Notes under the pieces: model-generated
What the model was told of the DNA's origin: nothing
Database searches by the model: none
Seen by the model: only the letters and a program-made list of their open reading frames with translations
Program-made: the position numbers and the translations under genes
Source of the DNA: an uncultured Clostridium sp.
Lineage (GTDB): Bacteria; Bacillota; Clostridia; TANB77; CAG-508
Assembly: GCA_946545035.1 (NCBI GenBank)
Contig: CAMNND010000070.1
Span: 1-5,640, forward strand
Length of the DNA: 5,640 bases
Reading direction: 5' to 3'
In this document: piece by piece, positions 1 through 5,127 of the stretch
Layout of the letters: every line of letters starts with the position of its first letter
Numbering within the stretch: position 1 is the first letter of the stretch

Positions 1-18
1 TCTTTAAGGACTCATTCC

Positions 19-47
19 ATTATACCATATTTCACTATTATTTTCAA
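19..47 (-). promoter_or_regulatory. Outgoing sigma-A promoter for a gene beyond the left edge
   Basis: Read on the minus strand there is a TTGAAA box (47-42), a 17-base spacer and a perfect TATAAT (24-19). The bases TGG just before the -10 box give an extended -10 element. Transcription would start near base 12 and run out of the window to the left, so the gene it serves is not visible. It lies just beyond the htpG terminator, so the next gene is probably a separate transcription unit. The boxes are seen; promoter activity is inferred. Confidence 0.6.
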
Positions 48-80
48 TTTATGTAACGTTTATAATAAATAAAATATAGA

Positions 81-113
81 AAAACAACAAGGTATAAAAT
101 CCCTTGTTGTTTT
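81..113 (-). terminator. Intrinsic terminator of htpG
   Basis: A perfect 12-bp inverted repeat (81-92 with 102-113) encloses a 9-base loop and begins 12 bases after the htpG stop codon. On the minus strand the right arm ends in CAAGG followed by a T-rich stretch (TTGTTTTTCT), as in a Rho-independent terminator. The other flank is also A/T-rich, so some activity on the plus strand is possible, but no plus-strand gene ends here. Confidence 0.85.
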
Positions 114-124
114 ATTTTGATTTT

Positions 125-2005
125 TTATTTAGAAATTAAATCACAAATTAAATTACTTATTTCTGTTGGATTATCTATACTTAATCCTTCAATTAATTTA
201 GCCTGCGCATAAAGAATTTTTGCATAGCTCTTTAATGCTTCTTTATCTGTTTCATATAATGATTTTAATTTTTCTGTAATAGGATGATTTTCGTTTATTT
301 CAAGTGAAGTTTTAGCTTGAATTGATCTATTGTTTGGAAGTGCATTAATAACTTTTTGCATTTCTACTGAAATTGCACCTTCACTTGTTAAGCAAACTGG
401 ATGGTCTTTTAATCTGTTTGTAAAGCATACTTTAGCCACTTCTGGAATTGCTTCTTGCATTAAAGTAAGCATATCTTTGCTATCCTCGTTTAACTTTTCA
501 ATTTTCTTTTTATCTTCTTCACTATCTAGATTCAAATCATTTGCAGAAACATTTGCAAATTCTTTTTCTTCATAATTAACTAATACTTGAAGAACAAATT
601 CATCTATTTCATCAGTTAAATAAAGAATTTCATAACCCTTATCTTTAACACCTTCAACTTGTGGAAGCATATCTATCTTATCCACAGTCTCTCCACAAGC
701 GTAGTATATTTTATCTTGTCCTTCTTTCATTCTTGAAACATATTCTTTTAATGTAACAAGTTTCTTTTCTGTTGATGAGTAGAACATTAATAAATCCTTT
801 AACTTATCTTTATCAACACCAAAGTTATTATAGCATCCAAATTTTAATTGAATTCCAAATGTCTTAAAGAATTTAACATACTCATCTCTATCTTTATTAA
901 GCATATCTTCAAGTTCAGATTTAATTTTCTTTTCTATGTTTTTAGCAATTGTTTTTAGTTGTCTATCTTGTTGTAATATTTCTCTTGAAATATTTAAAGA
1001 TAAATCTGGGCTATCTACTAGACCTTTTACAAAGCTGAAATAGTCTGGTAATAAATCTTTACATTTTTCCATTATTAATACACCATTTGAATATAATTGA
1101 AGTCCTTTTTCGAACTCTTTAGTGTAATAATCATATGGCATTACAGATGGGATATAAACAAGCATATCATAGTTAAGCATTCCTTCAACACTTGCTCTAA
1201 TAACCTTTGTAGGCTTCTCAAAATCACCAAACTTCATAGCATAAAAGCTATTAAGCTCTTCATCTGTTACTTCTGATTTTTTCTTCTTCCAAATTGGAAT
1301 CATACTATTTAATGTTTCTGTTTCTACTTTATCTACATACTCATCTTTAGAGCCTTCTTTAAGCTCTTTTTTAGTAACATCCATTTGAATTGGAAATCTT
1401 ATATAATCTGAATATCTCTTTACTATTCCTTTGATTCTATATTCATTTAAGAAATCAGAATACTTTTCTTCGTCACTATCATCTTTCATATGAAGAATAA
1501 TTTTTGTACCAAAGTCATCCTTTGAAGTTTCTTCTATTGTATATCCATCAGCACCTTTTGAAGACCATTTATAAGCCTTATCTTCACCATATTTTTTACT
1601 GATTACTTCTACTTCTTTACTAACCATAAATGCAGAATAAAAACCAACACCAAATTGTCCAATGATATCTACATCTTCTTTCTTTTCATTTTCATTCTTA
1701 AATGCAAATGAACCACTTTGAGCAATTGTTCCAAGATTTTGTTCAAGCTCTTCTTTGCTCATACCAATACCTTTATCTTCAATTGTTAAAGTACTATTTT
1801 CTTTATCAGCAGTTAATTTTATTATCAAGTCATCTTTACTAATATTAATATTTTTGTCTGTTAATGATTGATAATACAATTTGTCCATTGCATCACTGGC
1901 ATTTGAAATAAGCTCTCTTAAAAATATTTCTTTATTTGTGTATATAGAGTTTATCATTAAGTCTAAAAGTCTCTTTGACTCTGCTTTAAATTGTTTAGTT
2001 TCCAT
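125..2005 (-). CDS. htpG: Molecular chaperone HtpG (bacterial Hsp90)
   Basis: This is a 626-residue cytoplasmic ATP-dependent chaperone that works as a homodimer to remodel client proteins; the length is normal for bacterial HtpG. The N-terminal GHKL ATPase domain shows the NASDA box (residues 35-39, Asn35 binding Mg-ATP), DKGIGM (77-82), GTIAQSGS (92-99) and the glycine-rich lid motif GQFGVGFYSAF (116-126). The middle domain holds NISREILQQ (338-346), whose Arg341 corresponds to the catalytic arginine that contacts the ATP phosphate. The rest forms the C-terminal dimerisation domain; the eukaryotic MEEVD tail is absent, as expected. An in-frame GTG lies three codons upstream, but the AGAGGTG ribosome site overlaps it, so the ATG at 2005, 8 bases after AGAGG, is the real start. 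The gene is monocistronic, with its own promoter, CIRCE-like operator and terminator. Codon use is AT-rich, as in most of the window. The identification is secure. Confidence 0.97.
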   Translation of the reverse strand: METKQFKAESKRLLDLMINSIYTNKEIFLRELISNASDAMDKLYYQSLTDKNINISKDDLIIKLTADKENSTLTIEDKGIGMSKEELEQNLGTIAQSGSFAFKNENEKKEDVDIIGQFGVGFYSAFMVSKEVEVISKKYGEDKAYKWSSKGADGYTIEETSKDDFGTKIILHMKDDSDEEKYSDFLNEYRIKGIVKRYSDYIRFPIQMDVTKKELKEGSKDEYVDKVETETLNSMIPIWKKKKSEVTDEELNSFYAMKFGDFEKPTKVIRASVEGMLNYDMLVYIPSVMPYDYYTKEFEKGLQLYSNGVLIMEKCKDLLPDYFSFVKGLVDSPDLSLNISREILQQDRQLKTIAKNIEKKIKSELEDMLNKDRDEYVKFFKTFGIQLKFGCYNNFGVDKDKLKDLLMFYSSTEKKLVTLKEYVSRMKEGQDKIYYACGETVDKIDMLPQVEGVKDKGYEILYLTDEIDEFVLQVLVNYEEKEFANVSANDLNLDSEEDKKKIEKLNEDSKDMLTLMQEAIPEVAKVCFTNRLKDHPVCLTSEGAISVEMQKVINALPNNRSIQAKTSLEINENHPITEKLKSLYETDKEALKSYAKILYAQAKLIEGLSIDNPTEISNLICDLISK

Positions 2006-2012
2006 ATAAAAC

Positions 2013-2020
2013 ACCTCTTA
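2013..2020 (-). promoter_or_regulatory. Ribosome binding site that fixes the htpG start
   Basis: Minus-strand TAAGAGGT includes an AGAGG core (2018-2014) 8 bases before the ATG at 2005. The upstream in-frame GTG (2014-2012) overlaps this site and cannot be served by it, so the shorter 626-residue protein is favoured over a 629-residue reading. Confidence 0.8.
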
Positions 2021-2041
2021 TTTAAATAATTTACAAATTGT

Positions 2042-2070
2042 ATAATATACCCATTTTTTAGCAAAGTCAA
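2042..2070 (-). promoter_or_regulatory. htpG promoter (sigma-A type)
   Basis: On the minus strand TTGACT (2070-2065) is followed by a 17-base spacer and TATTAT (2047-2042). Transcription should start near 2035, giving a leader of about 30 bases before the htpG ATG. The -35 box lies inside the CIRCE-like inverted repeat, so a repressor bound there would block RNA polymerase. Confidence 0.75.
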
Positions 2071-2084
2071 TACGAGAGTGCTAA
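2058..2084. promoter_or_regulatory. CIRCE-like operator (probable HrcA site) at htpG
   Basis: The CIRCE consensus is TTAGCACTC-N9-GAGTGCTAA. Here the plus strand reads TTAGCAAAG, nine bases, then GAGTGCTAA. The right half matches 9 of 9 and the left half 6 of 9 (15 of 18 in total), with exact 9-base spacing. It overlaps the htpG -35 box. CIRCE is the known operator of the heat-shock repressor HrcA, usually found at groESL and the hrcA-grpE-dnaK operon. The pattern is seen; HrcA binding is inferred. The three mismatches cluster in the half overlapping the -35 box, which might weaken repression or reflect promoter constraint. Confidence 0.8.
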
Positions 2085-2104
2085 TTCACAAAATTTTCAC
2101 ATAG

Positions 2105-2128
2105 AAAAAGACGCCCAAACAGAGCGTC
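2105..2128 (-). terminator. Intrinsic terminator of the 61-residue protein gene
   Basis: Read on the minus strand, GACGCTC (2128-2122) pairs with GGGCGTC (2116-2110), seven pairs including one G-T wobble, around a TGTTT loop. TTTTT (2109-2105) follows at once. It starts 8 bases after the stop codon, so it closes this gene and insulates htpG downstream. Confidence 0.85.
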
Positions 2129-2136
2129 CAGTATTT

Positions 2137-2322
2137 TCAGTAAATCCTGTAATCGTATTTCTTTAATAGTGTAAACGGAATGTATACTGTAGATTTTCTG
2201 TCGGTATGAATTGCAATAGCACGATTTGTAACATTAGCAATCACACCTTTCACTCGTCTATCCGATGGAGTATATCTAATTTCTATCCGTTTTCCTATAT
2301 CAGATTGAGCAATCTGTAACAA
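2137..2322 (-). CDS. Small uncharacterised protein, 61 residues
   Basis: I do not recognise this family. The start codon is TTG, supported by an excellent ribosome site, AGGAGG (2336-2331) 8 bases upstream. The gene also has a consensus promoter and its own terminator, so it is very likely expressed. The protein is basic, has no signal peptide, membrane segment or cysteine, and alternates short hydrophobic and charged stretches. These are IGKRIEIRY (residues 9-17), KGVIANVTNRAIAIHT (25-40) and STVYIPFTLLKKY (44-56). That pattern suggests a small all-beta barrel of the SH3-like or Sm-like kind, which could bind nucleic acid or protein, but this is inference from pattern alone. Base composition (about 33-37% GC on sampled lines) is between that of htpG and purB. 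It lies between htpG and purB on the same strand but is a separate transcription unit, so no functional link is shown. Confidence 0.8.
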   Translation of the reverse strand: MLQIAQSDIGKRIEIRYTPSDRRVKGVIANVTNRAIAIHTDRKSTVYIPFTLLKKYDYRIY

Positions 2323-2330
2323 GATTTTAC

Positions 2331-2336
2331 CCTCCT
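2331..2336 (-). promoter_or_regulatory. Strong ribosome binding site supporting a TTG start
   Basis: Minus-strand AGGAGG, within GAGGAGGG, lies 8 bases before the TTG codon at 2322-2320. No ATG is found at this spacing. The full anti-16S match is the main reason for accepting the unusual start codon. Confidence 0.8.
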
Positions 2337-2367
2337 CTACACATTATTTTGGTAAATGCCAGATGTA

Positions 2368-2395
2368 ATTATACTATATTTCAATAATATGTCAA
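2368..2395 (-). promoter_or_regulatory. Consensus promoter of the 61-residue protein gene
   Basis: Minus-strand TTGACA (2395-2390), a 16-base spacer and TATAAT (2373-2368): both boxes match the sigma-A consensus exactly, with a spacer one base below the optimum. Transcription should start near 2361, leaving a leader of about 38 bases that contains the strong ribosome site. I see no operator-like repeat inside the boxes. Confidence 0.8.
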
Positions 2396-2422
2396 CTATG
2401 ATATGAACTATTATAGAGCATC

Positions 2423-2451
2423 CGAGGACGGCTTCATAGAAGCCGTCCTCG
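2423..2451. terminator. Strong GC-rich hairpin after purB, with U-rich tail on the plus strand
   Basis: A perfect 13-bp inverted repeat (2423-2435 with 2439-2451) has a 3-base loop and begins 26 bases beyond the purB stop codon, where a terminator is expected. The T-rich tail (TTTGTTTTC, 2452-2460) follows it on the plus strand, whereas on the minus strand, the direction of purB, the next bases are GATGCTCT with no T-run. It may act as a 3' stabilising hairpin or weak terminator for purB, or stop antisense transcription entering purB from the left. No plus-strand gene that would need it is visible. Confidence 0.6.
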
Positions 2452-2477
2452 TTTGTTTTCATGACTTACATTATGTC

Positions 2478-3971
2478 TTACTCAAAATTTTCTCCCAGAT
2501 GTTCACAAACACACTCCACTGCAATTTTCTGCGCATATCCAGTGTACGTAGACGGTGTCAGCTTGAGAAGTCTTTCCTTGTCATCTTCAGAAAGAACATC
2601 CAAAGTTTCAATGAACGAATGGATATCTTCTTTAGAGATTTCTCTTCCACGTGTCAAAGCCTTAAGCTGGTTATATGCGTCCGAAATGCCGTACTTACGC
2701 AGCACCTGCTGAATCGGTTCAGCAAGCACAGCCCAGTTGTTTTCCAGATCAGCTGCAACCGCCTCTTCATTAACAACCGACTTAGAAAGACCCTTCATTG
2801 TCGAGAGCATTGCCTGGATGGAATATCCAAAGCAAAGTCCAAGATTTCTCTGGACTGTCGAATCAGAAAGATCACGCTGCTCTCTCGATCTTGTAAGTTC
2901 ATCCGAAAATGCCCTGCACAGTGGATTACCAATTTTGATATTGCCCTCACTGTTTTCAAAGTCAATCGGGTTGACTTTGTGAGGCATTGTAGAAGAACCG
3001 ACTTCATTATCCTTCTTCTTGAGCTTGAAGTATCCTCTGCTGATATAAGTCCACATATCGAGGTCGAGATCTCTGATGATGTTATTGATGTGAGCTACCT
3101 TATCCAGAATCGTTGCAACATAGTCGTGCGACTCAATCTGTGTCGTAACCGGATTAAACCATACACCAATTACACTCTCAACAAACTCAAATGCCAACTT
3201 TTCCCAATCGTACTCAGGAAATGCAAAAGACATCGCAGAGTAGTTGCCTGTAGCACCATTGATTTTGCCAAGAATAATTGAGTCTTCAATCGAACTAAAC
3301 TCATTACTCAATCTGTGCACATATACAGCAAATTCCTTGCCCACTGTCGTAGGAGTTGCTGCCTGCCCGTGAGTATGAGCAAGCATCGGTGTACCTGCAT
3401 ACTTGATAGCTTTCTTACCAATATCAGTAATAAGCTCCTCAAGTGTCGGAACATACAGCTCTCTCAAGAAAGCTTCAATGAGCCTTGCGTAAGAGAGATT
3501 CGTCACGTCTTCGGATGTAAGTCCGAAATGTACGAAGCTCTTAAGCTCACCATAGCCCATCTCATCCAACTTCTCATCGACAAAAAACTCACAAGCTTTT
3601 ACGTCGTGATTCGTTGTGCTCTCAATTTCCTTAACACGTGTAAACGCATCTTCGTCGAACGAACTTGCAATCTTCTCGATATCAAAAATATCAGCATCAC
3701 CAAAGCACTCAAGTGCCGGAATCTTGATATTATCGATAAGAAAAACAAGCCACTTTACCTCAACAAAAACTCTTGCTTTCTGGAGTGCAAACTCGGAAAA
3801 ATATGGATACAGCATATCCTCGATTTTGCTGTACCGTCCGTCCAAAGCGCAGATTGCTTTGAACTTCTTGTCAAGGGTTGCTCCGCACGATGCACTCGTG
3901 TCCGAACCGCAATTGCCTGCGGTGCCAGGGGTAATGACCTTTTCGGTCTCGTTTCCGGTGTCTCTAGCCAT
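2478..3971 (-). CDS. purB: Adenylosuccinate lyase, long E. coli type, with N-terminal extension
   Basis: This cytoplasmic fumarase/aspartase-superfamily lyase releases fumarate at two purine steps: SAICAR to AICAR, and adenylosuccinate to AMP. It forms tetramers with shared active sites. Visible motifs are DGRY (44-47), STTNHDVKA (118-126), TSED (152-155), THGQAATP (200-207, with His201 as the likely general acid) and the signature loop GSSTMPHKVNPIDFENSEGN (325-344, with the catalytic serine). These match the E. coli PurB subfamily (about 456 residues), not the shorter Bacillus type. At 497 residues it is longer, mostly because about 31 residues rich in Gly, Ser, Thr and Cys precede the conserved start. 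No usable in-frame ATG, GTG or TTG lies between Met1 and Leu43, just before DGRY, so the extension is probably translated. AAAGGA lies 11 bases before the ATG, a rather long spacing. GC content and G/C-ending codons exceed those of the neighbours, suggesting transfer. No other pur gene is nearby. Confidence 0.96.
   Translation of the reverse strand: MARDTGNETEKVITPGTAGNCGSDTSASCGATLDKKFKAICALDGRYSKIEDMLYPYFSEFALQKARVFVEVKWLVFLIDNIKIPALECFGDADIFDIEKIASSFDEDAFTRVKEIESTTNHDVKACEFFVDEKLDEMGYGELKSFVHFGLTSEDVTNLSYARLIEAFLRELYVPTLEELITDIGKKAIKYAGTPMLAHTHGQAATPTTVGKEFAVYVHRLSNEFSSIEDSIILGKINGATGNYSAMSFAFPEYDWEKLAFEFVESVIGVWFNPVTTQIESHDYVATILDKVAHINNIIRDLDLDMWTYISRGYFKLKKKDNEVGSSTMPHKVNPIDFENSEGNIKIGNPLCRAFSDELTRSREQRDLSDSTVQRNLGLCFGYSIQAMLSTMKGLSKSVVNEEAVAADLENNWAVLAEPIQQVLRKYGISDAYNQLKALTRGREISKEDIHSFIETLDVLSEDDKERLLKLTPSTYTGYAQKIAVECVCEHLGENFE
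3886..3948. repeat. Three consecutive small inverted repeats inside the purB N-terminal extension
   Basis: Within about 65 bases encoding residues 8-29 of PurB there are three short hairpin-forming repeats. They are CACGA/TCGTG (3886-3890 with 3896-3900), ACCGCA/TGCGGT (3906-3911 with 3918-3923) and GACC/GGTC (3936-3939 with 3945-3948). An outer GGTT/AACC pairing (3876-3879 with 3905-3908) could enclose the first but competes with the second. This stretch is richer in GC than the rest of purB and encodes the part absent from ordinary PurB. It may be an inserted palindromic element or a structured start region of the mRNA. The repeats are seen; their role is unknown, and short arms can arise by chance. 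Confidence 0.45.
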
Positions 3972-4058
3972 GAAACAATCATTCCTTTCGTAAGTTATTT
4001 AACTCGCTGCTTTTCTTAGATGTATCGCATTGAAAGTAACAAGTTATGAGACTCCAGT

Positions 4059-4087
4059 ATTATAGCACCTTTAAAGGCTTTTGTAAA
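4059..4087 (-). promoter_or_regulatory. purB promoter with extended -10
   Basis: Minus-strand TTTACA (4087-4082), a 17-base spacer and TATAAT (4064-4059), with TGC directly before the -10 box as an extended -10. Transcription should start near 4052, giving an mRNA leader of about 80 bases. The spacer contains a 10-bp perfect palindrome, CCTTTAAAGG (4068-4077). The -35 box begins 22 bases after the stop codon of the acetyltransferase gene. I see no terminator between the two genes, so some read-through into purB is also possible. Confidence 0.75.
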
Positions 4088-4109
4088 TATTTATGTAAAA
4101 TAACATTGC

Positions 4110-4652
4110 TTACTTTATTTCACATTCTAATTTATAATCTATTCCATATTTTTTAGATAATTTTTCTACTTCATTTTTAAACAATTTTATCTTAATATCT
4201 GTATTTTCTATTTTATCATTACTACATTTCATCAAATATTTGTAGTCTGATTCTTCTTCTATAATAAAGTTATGTGTCTTCAACATATGCATTATAATTT
4301 CATTTTCTTTATTTATCCATGCATATAACGATTGATAGTTTTCTTCAATTATATTATTTAGTATATAACTTCCAATTCCATTTTGTCTTTTATCTATTAC
4401 AACATAGATCAAATCTATAATCTTGCCATCTGCATAATCATCCACAAGATATGCAGCTACCAATATTTCATTATCGTACACTAATTTATATTTATCAATG
4501 TTTTCTCTTATTTCTTCTTCTGTATAATTAACTAATTTTTCCATTTCAGATTTTTCCATTGATGCAACTTCTGCACTACTAAATATAACATCAAGTTTAA
4601 AATCTAATATTAAATCTACATCTTTTAATTCCGCTTTTTCTTCTCTATACAT
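4110..4652 (-). CDS. GNAT-family N-acetyltransferase, substrate unknown
   Basis: This 180-residue protein is probably a cytoplasmic acetyl-CoA-dependent N-acetyltransferase. The family's motif A is visible as LIYVVIDKRQNGIGSYILNNI (81-101 except the last residue, I); within it R89-x-x-G92-x-G94 is the pyrophosphate-binding loop for acetyl-CoA. The preceding strand NEILVAAYLVDD (61-72) and the later LYAWINKENEIIMHMLKTHNFII (about 109-131) fit the GNAT fold, the latter resembling the motif-B region ending in a hydrophobic hook. Residues after about 145 form a charged, lysine-rich tail beyond the core fold. No signal peptide or membrane segment is seen. The ATG is well placed, with GGAGG 7 bases upstream. 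Codon use is extremely AT-rich. The substrate cannot be told from sequence, and neighbouring purB gives no clear clue. Family placement is fairly sure; function is not. Confidence 0.85.
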   Translation of the reverse strand: MYREEKAELKDVDLILDFKLDVIFSSAEVASMEKSEMEKLVNYTEEEIRENIDKYKLVYDNEILVAAYLVDDYADGKIIDLIYVVIDKRQNGIGSYILNNIIEENYQSLYAWINKENEIIMHMLKTHNFIIEEESDYKYLMKCSNDKIENTDIKIKLFKNEVEKLSKKYGIDYKLECEIK

Positions 4653-4671
4653 ACAAATTCCTCCGTTTTTA

Positions 4672-4700
4672 TTTATAGCATATTTTCGATATTCTATAAA
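4672..4700 (-). promoter_or_regulatory. Possible promoter of the acetyltransferase gene
   Basis: Minus-strand TTTATA (4700-4695), a 17-base spacer and TATAAA (4677-4672) preceded by TGC. If used, the transcript would start about 13 bases before the ATG, almost at the ribosome site, an unusually short leader. An alternative is TTGAAC (4726-4721) with TATTTA (4702-4697) at 18 bases. The region is so AT-rich that chance matches are likely. Confidence 0.4.
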
Positions 4701-4744
4701 TAATTTTGACTTAAAAATTAGTTCAAAAAAAATTAAAATTTGTA

Positions 4745-4773
4745 TTGACAGAACCTAAAATATATTATATACT
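4745..4773 (+). promoter_or_regulatory. Promoter of the tRNA operon
   Basis: TTGACA (4745-4750), a 17-base spacer and TATACT (4768-4773): a near-consensus sigma-A promoter. Transcription should start near 4780, about 20 bases before the first tRNA. It diverges from the acetyltransferase gene to its left. Confidence 0.8.
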
Positions 4774-4799
4774 AGCTATCGTTGAAAGAAAAAAGACAC

Positions 4800-4876
4800 G
4801 CGCCCTTAGCTCAGTTGGTCAGAGCAACCGGCTCATAACCGGTGGGTCCAAGGTTCGAATCCTTGAGGGAGCACCA
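4800..4876 (+). tRNA. tRNA with CAT anticodon, probably elongator tRNA-Met
   Basis: This is a complete 77-base cloverleaf with an encoded CCA end. The acceptor arm is 4800-4806 with 4866-4872. The anticodon stem ACCGG/CCGGT (4827-4831, 4839-4843) encloses loop CTCATAA with anticodon CAT at 4834-4836, and the T arm CAAGG/CCTTG (4849-4853, 4861-4865) encloses TTCGAAT. The initiator is unlikely because the three G-C pairs of its anticodon stem are absent and the first acceptor pair is a normal G-C. A tRNA-Ile read with lysidine at the CAT position cannot be fully excluded. Unusually, the third acceptor pair is G4802 opposite A4870, a mismatch. Confidence 0.92.
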
Positions 4877-4896
4877 TTTTTGTTTTATATTTATTT

Positions 4897-4982
4897 GGGT
4901 AGGTGGCCGAGTGGCTAAAGGCGGCAGACTGTAAATCTGTTCTCATTTGAGTACGATGGTTCGAATCCATCCCTGCCCACCA
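4897..4982 (+). tRNA. tRNA-Tyr (anticodon GTA)
   Basis: This is an 86-base type II tRNA with encoded CCA. The acceptor GGGTAGG (4897-4903) pairs with CCTGCCC (4972-4978), with one T-G wobble. The anticodon loop CTGTAAA (4929-4935) carries GTA at 4931-4933. A long variable arm with CTCA/TGAG pairing (4942-4945 with 4948-4951) and T arm GATGG/CCATC complete it; bacterial tRNA-Tyr is of this class. It follows the CAT tRNA by 20 bases and shares its promoter and terminator. Confidence 0.95.
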
Positions 4983-5014
4983 AAGAGTATAGTTTAAACT
5001 ATACTCTTTTTTTT
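4983..5014 (+). terminator. Terminator of the tRNA operon
   Basis: A perfect 28-bp palindrome (4982-5009, centred on GTTTAAAC) runs into eight consecutive Ts (5007-5014). It begins at the last base of the tRNA-Tyr CCA end. The folded RNA would have a stem of about 11-12 pairs with a tight loop, a very efficient-looking terminator. Confidence 0.93.
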
Positions 5015-5070
5015 ATTTCTTTTAATCTTAATAAATGTCATTTAATTTTTAGTTAATATATACTTATATG

Positions 5071-5099
5071 TTGACATGTTTGTTTTAAAAATTTATAAT
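5071..5099 (+). promoter_or_regulatory. Perfect consensus promoter of the TM2 protein gene
   Basis: TTGACA (5071-5076), exactly 17 bases, then TATAAT (5094-5099): a full match to the sigma-A consensus at optimal spacing. Transcription should start near 5106, leaving a leader of about 22 bases that carries the AAGGAG ribosome site. Strong constitutive expression is likely. Confidence 0.85.
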
Positions 5100-5113
5100 T
5101 ATATTAACTTTGG

Positions 5114-5119
5114 AAGGAG
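5114..5119 (+). promoter_or_regulatory. Ribosome binding site that fixes the TM2 protein start
   Basis: AAGGAG lies 8 bases before the ATG at 5128. An in-frame TTG at 5110 lies upstream of this site and so cannot use it; the protein therefore starts at the ATG and is 126 residues long. Confidence 0.85.
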
Positions 5120-5127
5120 ATGTTTAT

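Noticed and set aside
2403..3281. 292-codon plus-strand open frame opposite purB
   Set aside because: It lies wholly antisense to clearly conserved purB motifs, has no good ribosome site, and its product shows no domain pattern. It is a by-product of the GC-richer codon use in purB.
3755..3982. 75-codon minus-strand frame starting 11 bases before the purB ATG
   Set aside because: Its ATG directly abuts AAAGGA, leaving almost no spacing, and it overlaps purB out of frame. The product, rich in Arg and Pro, resembles no family. A leader peptide role was considered but nothing supports it.
3315..4019. 234-codon plus-strand open frame opposite the 5' half of purB
   Set aside because: It is antisense to conserved PurB sequence, and its Cys- and Arg-rich composition is typical of reverse-strand readings. 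The other plus-strand frames opposite purB and htpG were dismissed on the same grounds.
3972..4052. Purine riboswitch or other structured leader upstream of purB
   Set aside because: The leader is only about 80 bases and lacks the conserved junction and paired loops of a purine riboswitch. Only a short AGTTA/TAACT repeat (3993-4004) is visible, easily due to chance.
4800..4982. tRNA cluster as an attachment site for a mobile element
   Set aside because: No integrase gene and no duplicated tRNA 3' end is visible, and the GC-rich purB segment does not abut the tRNAs.
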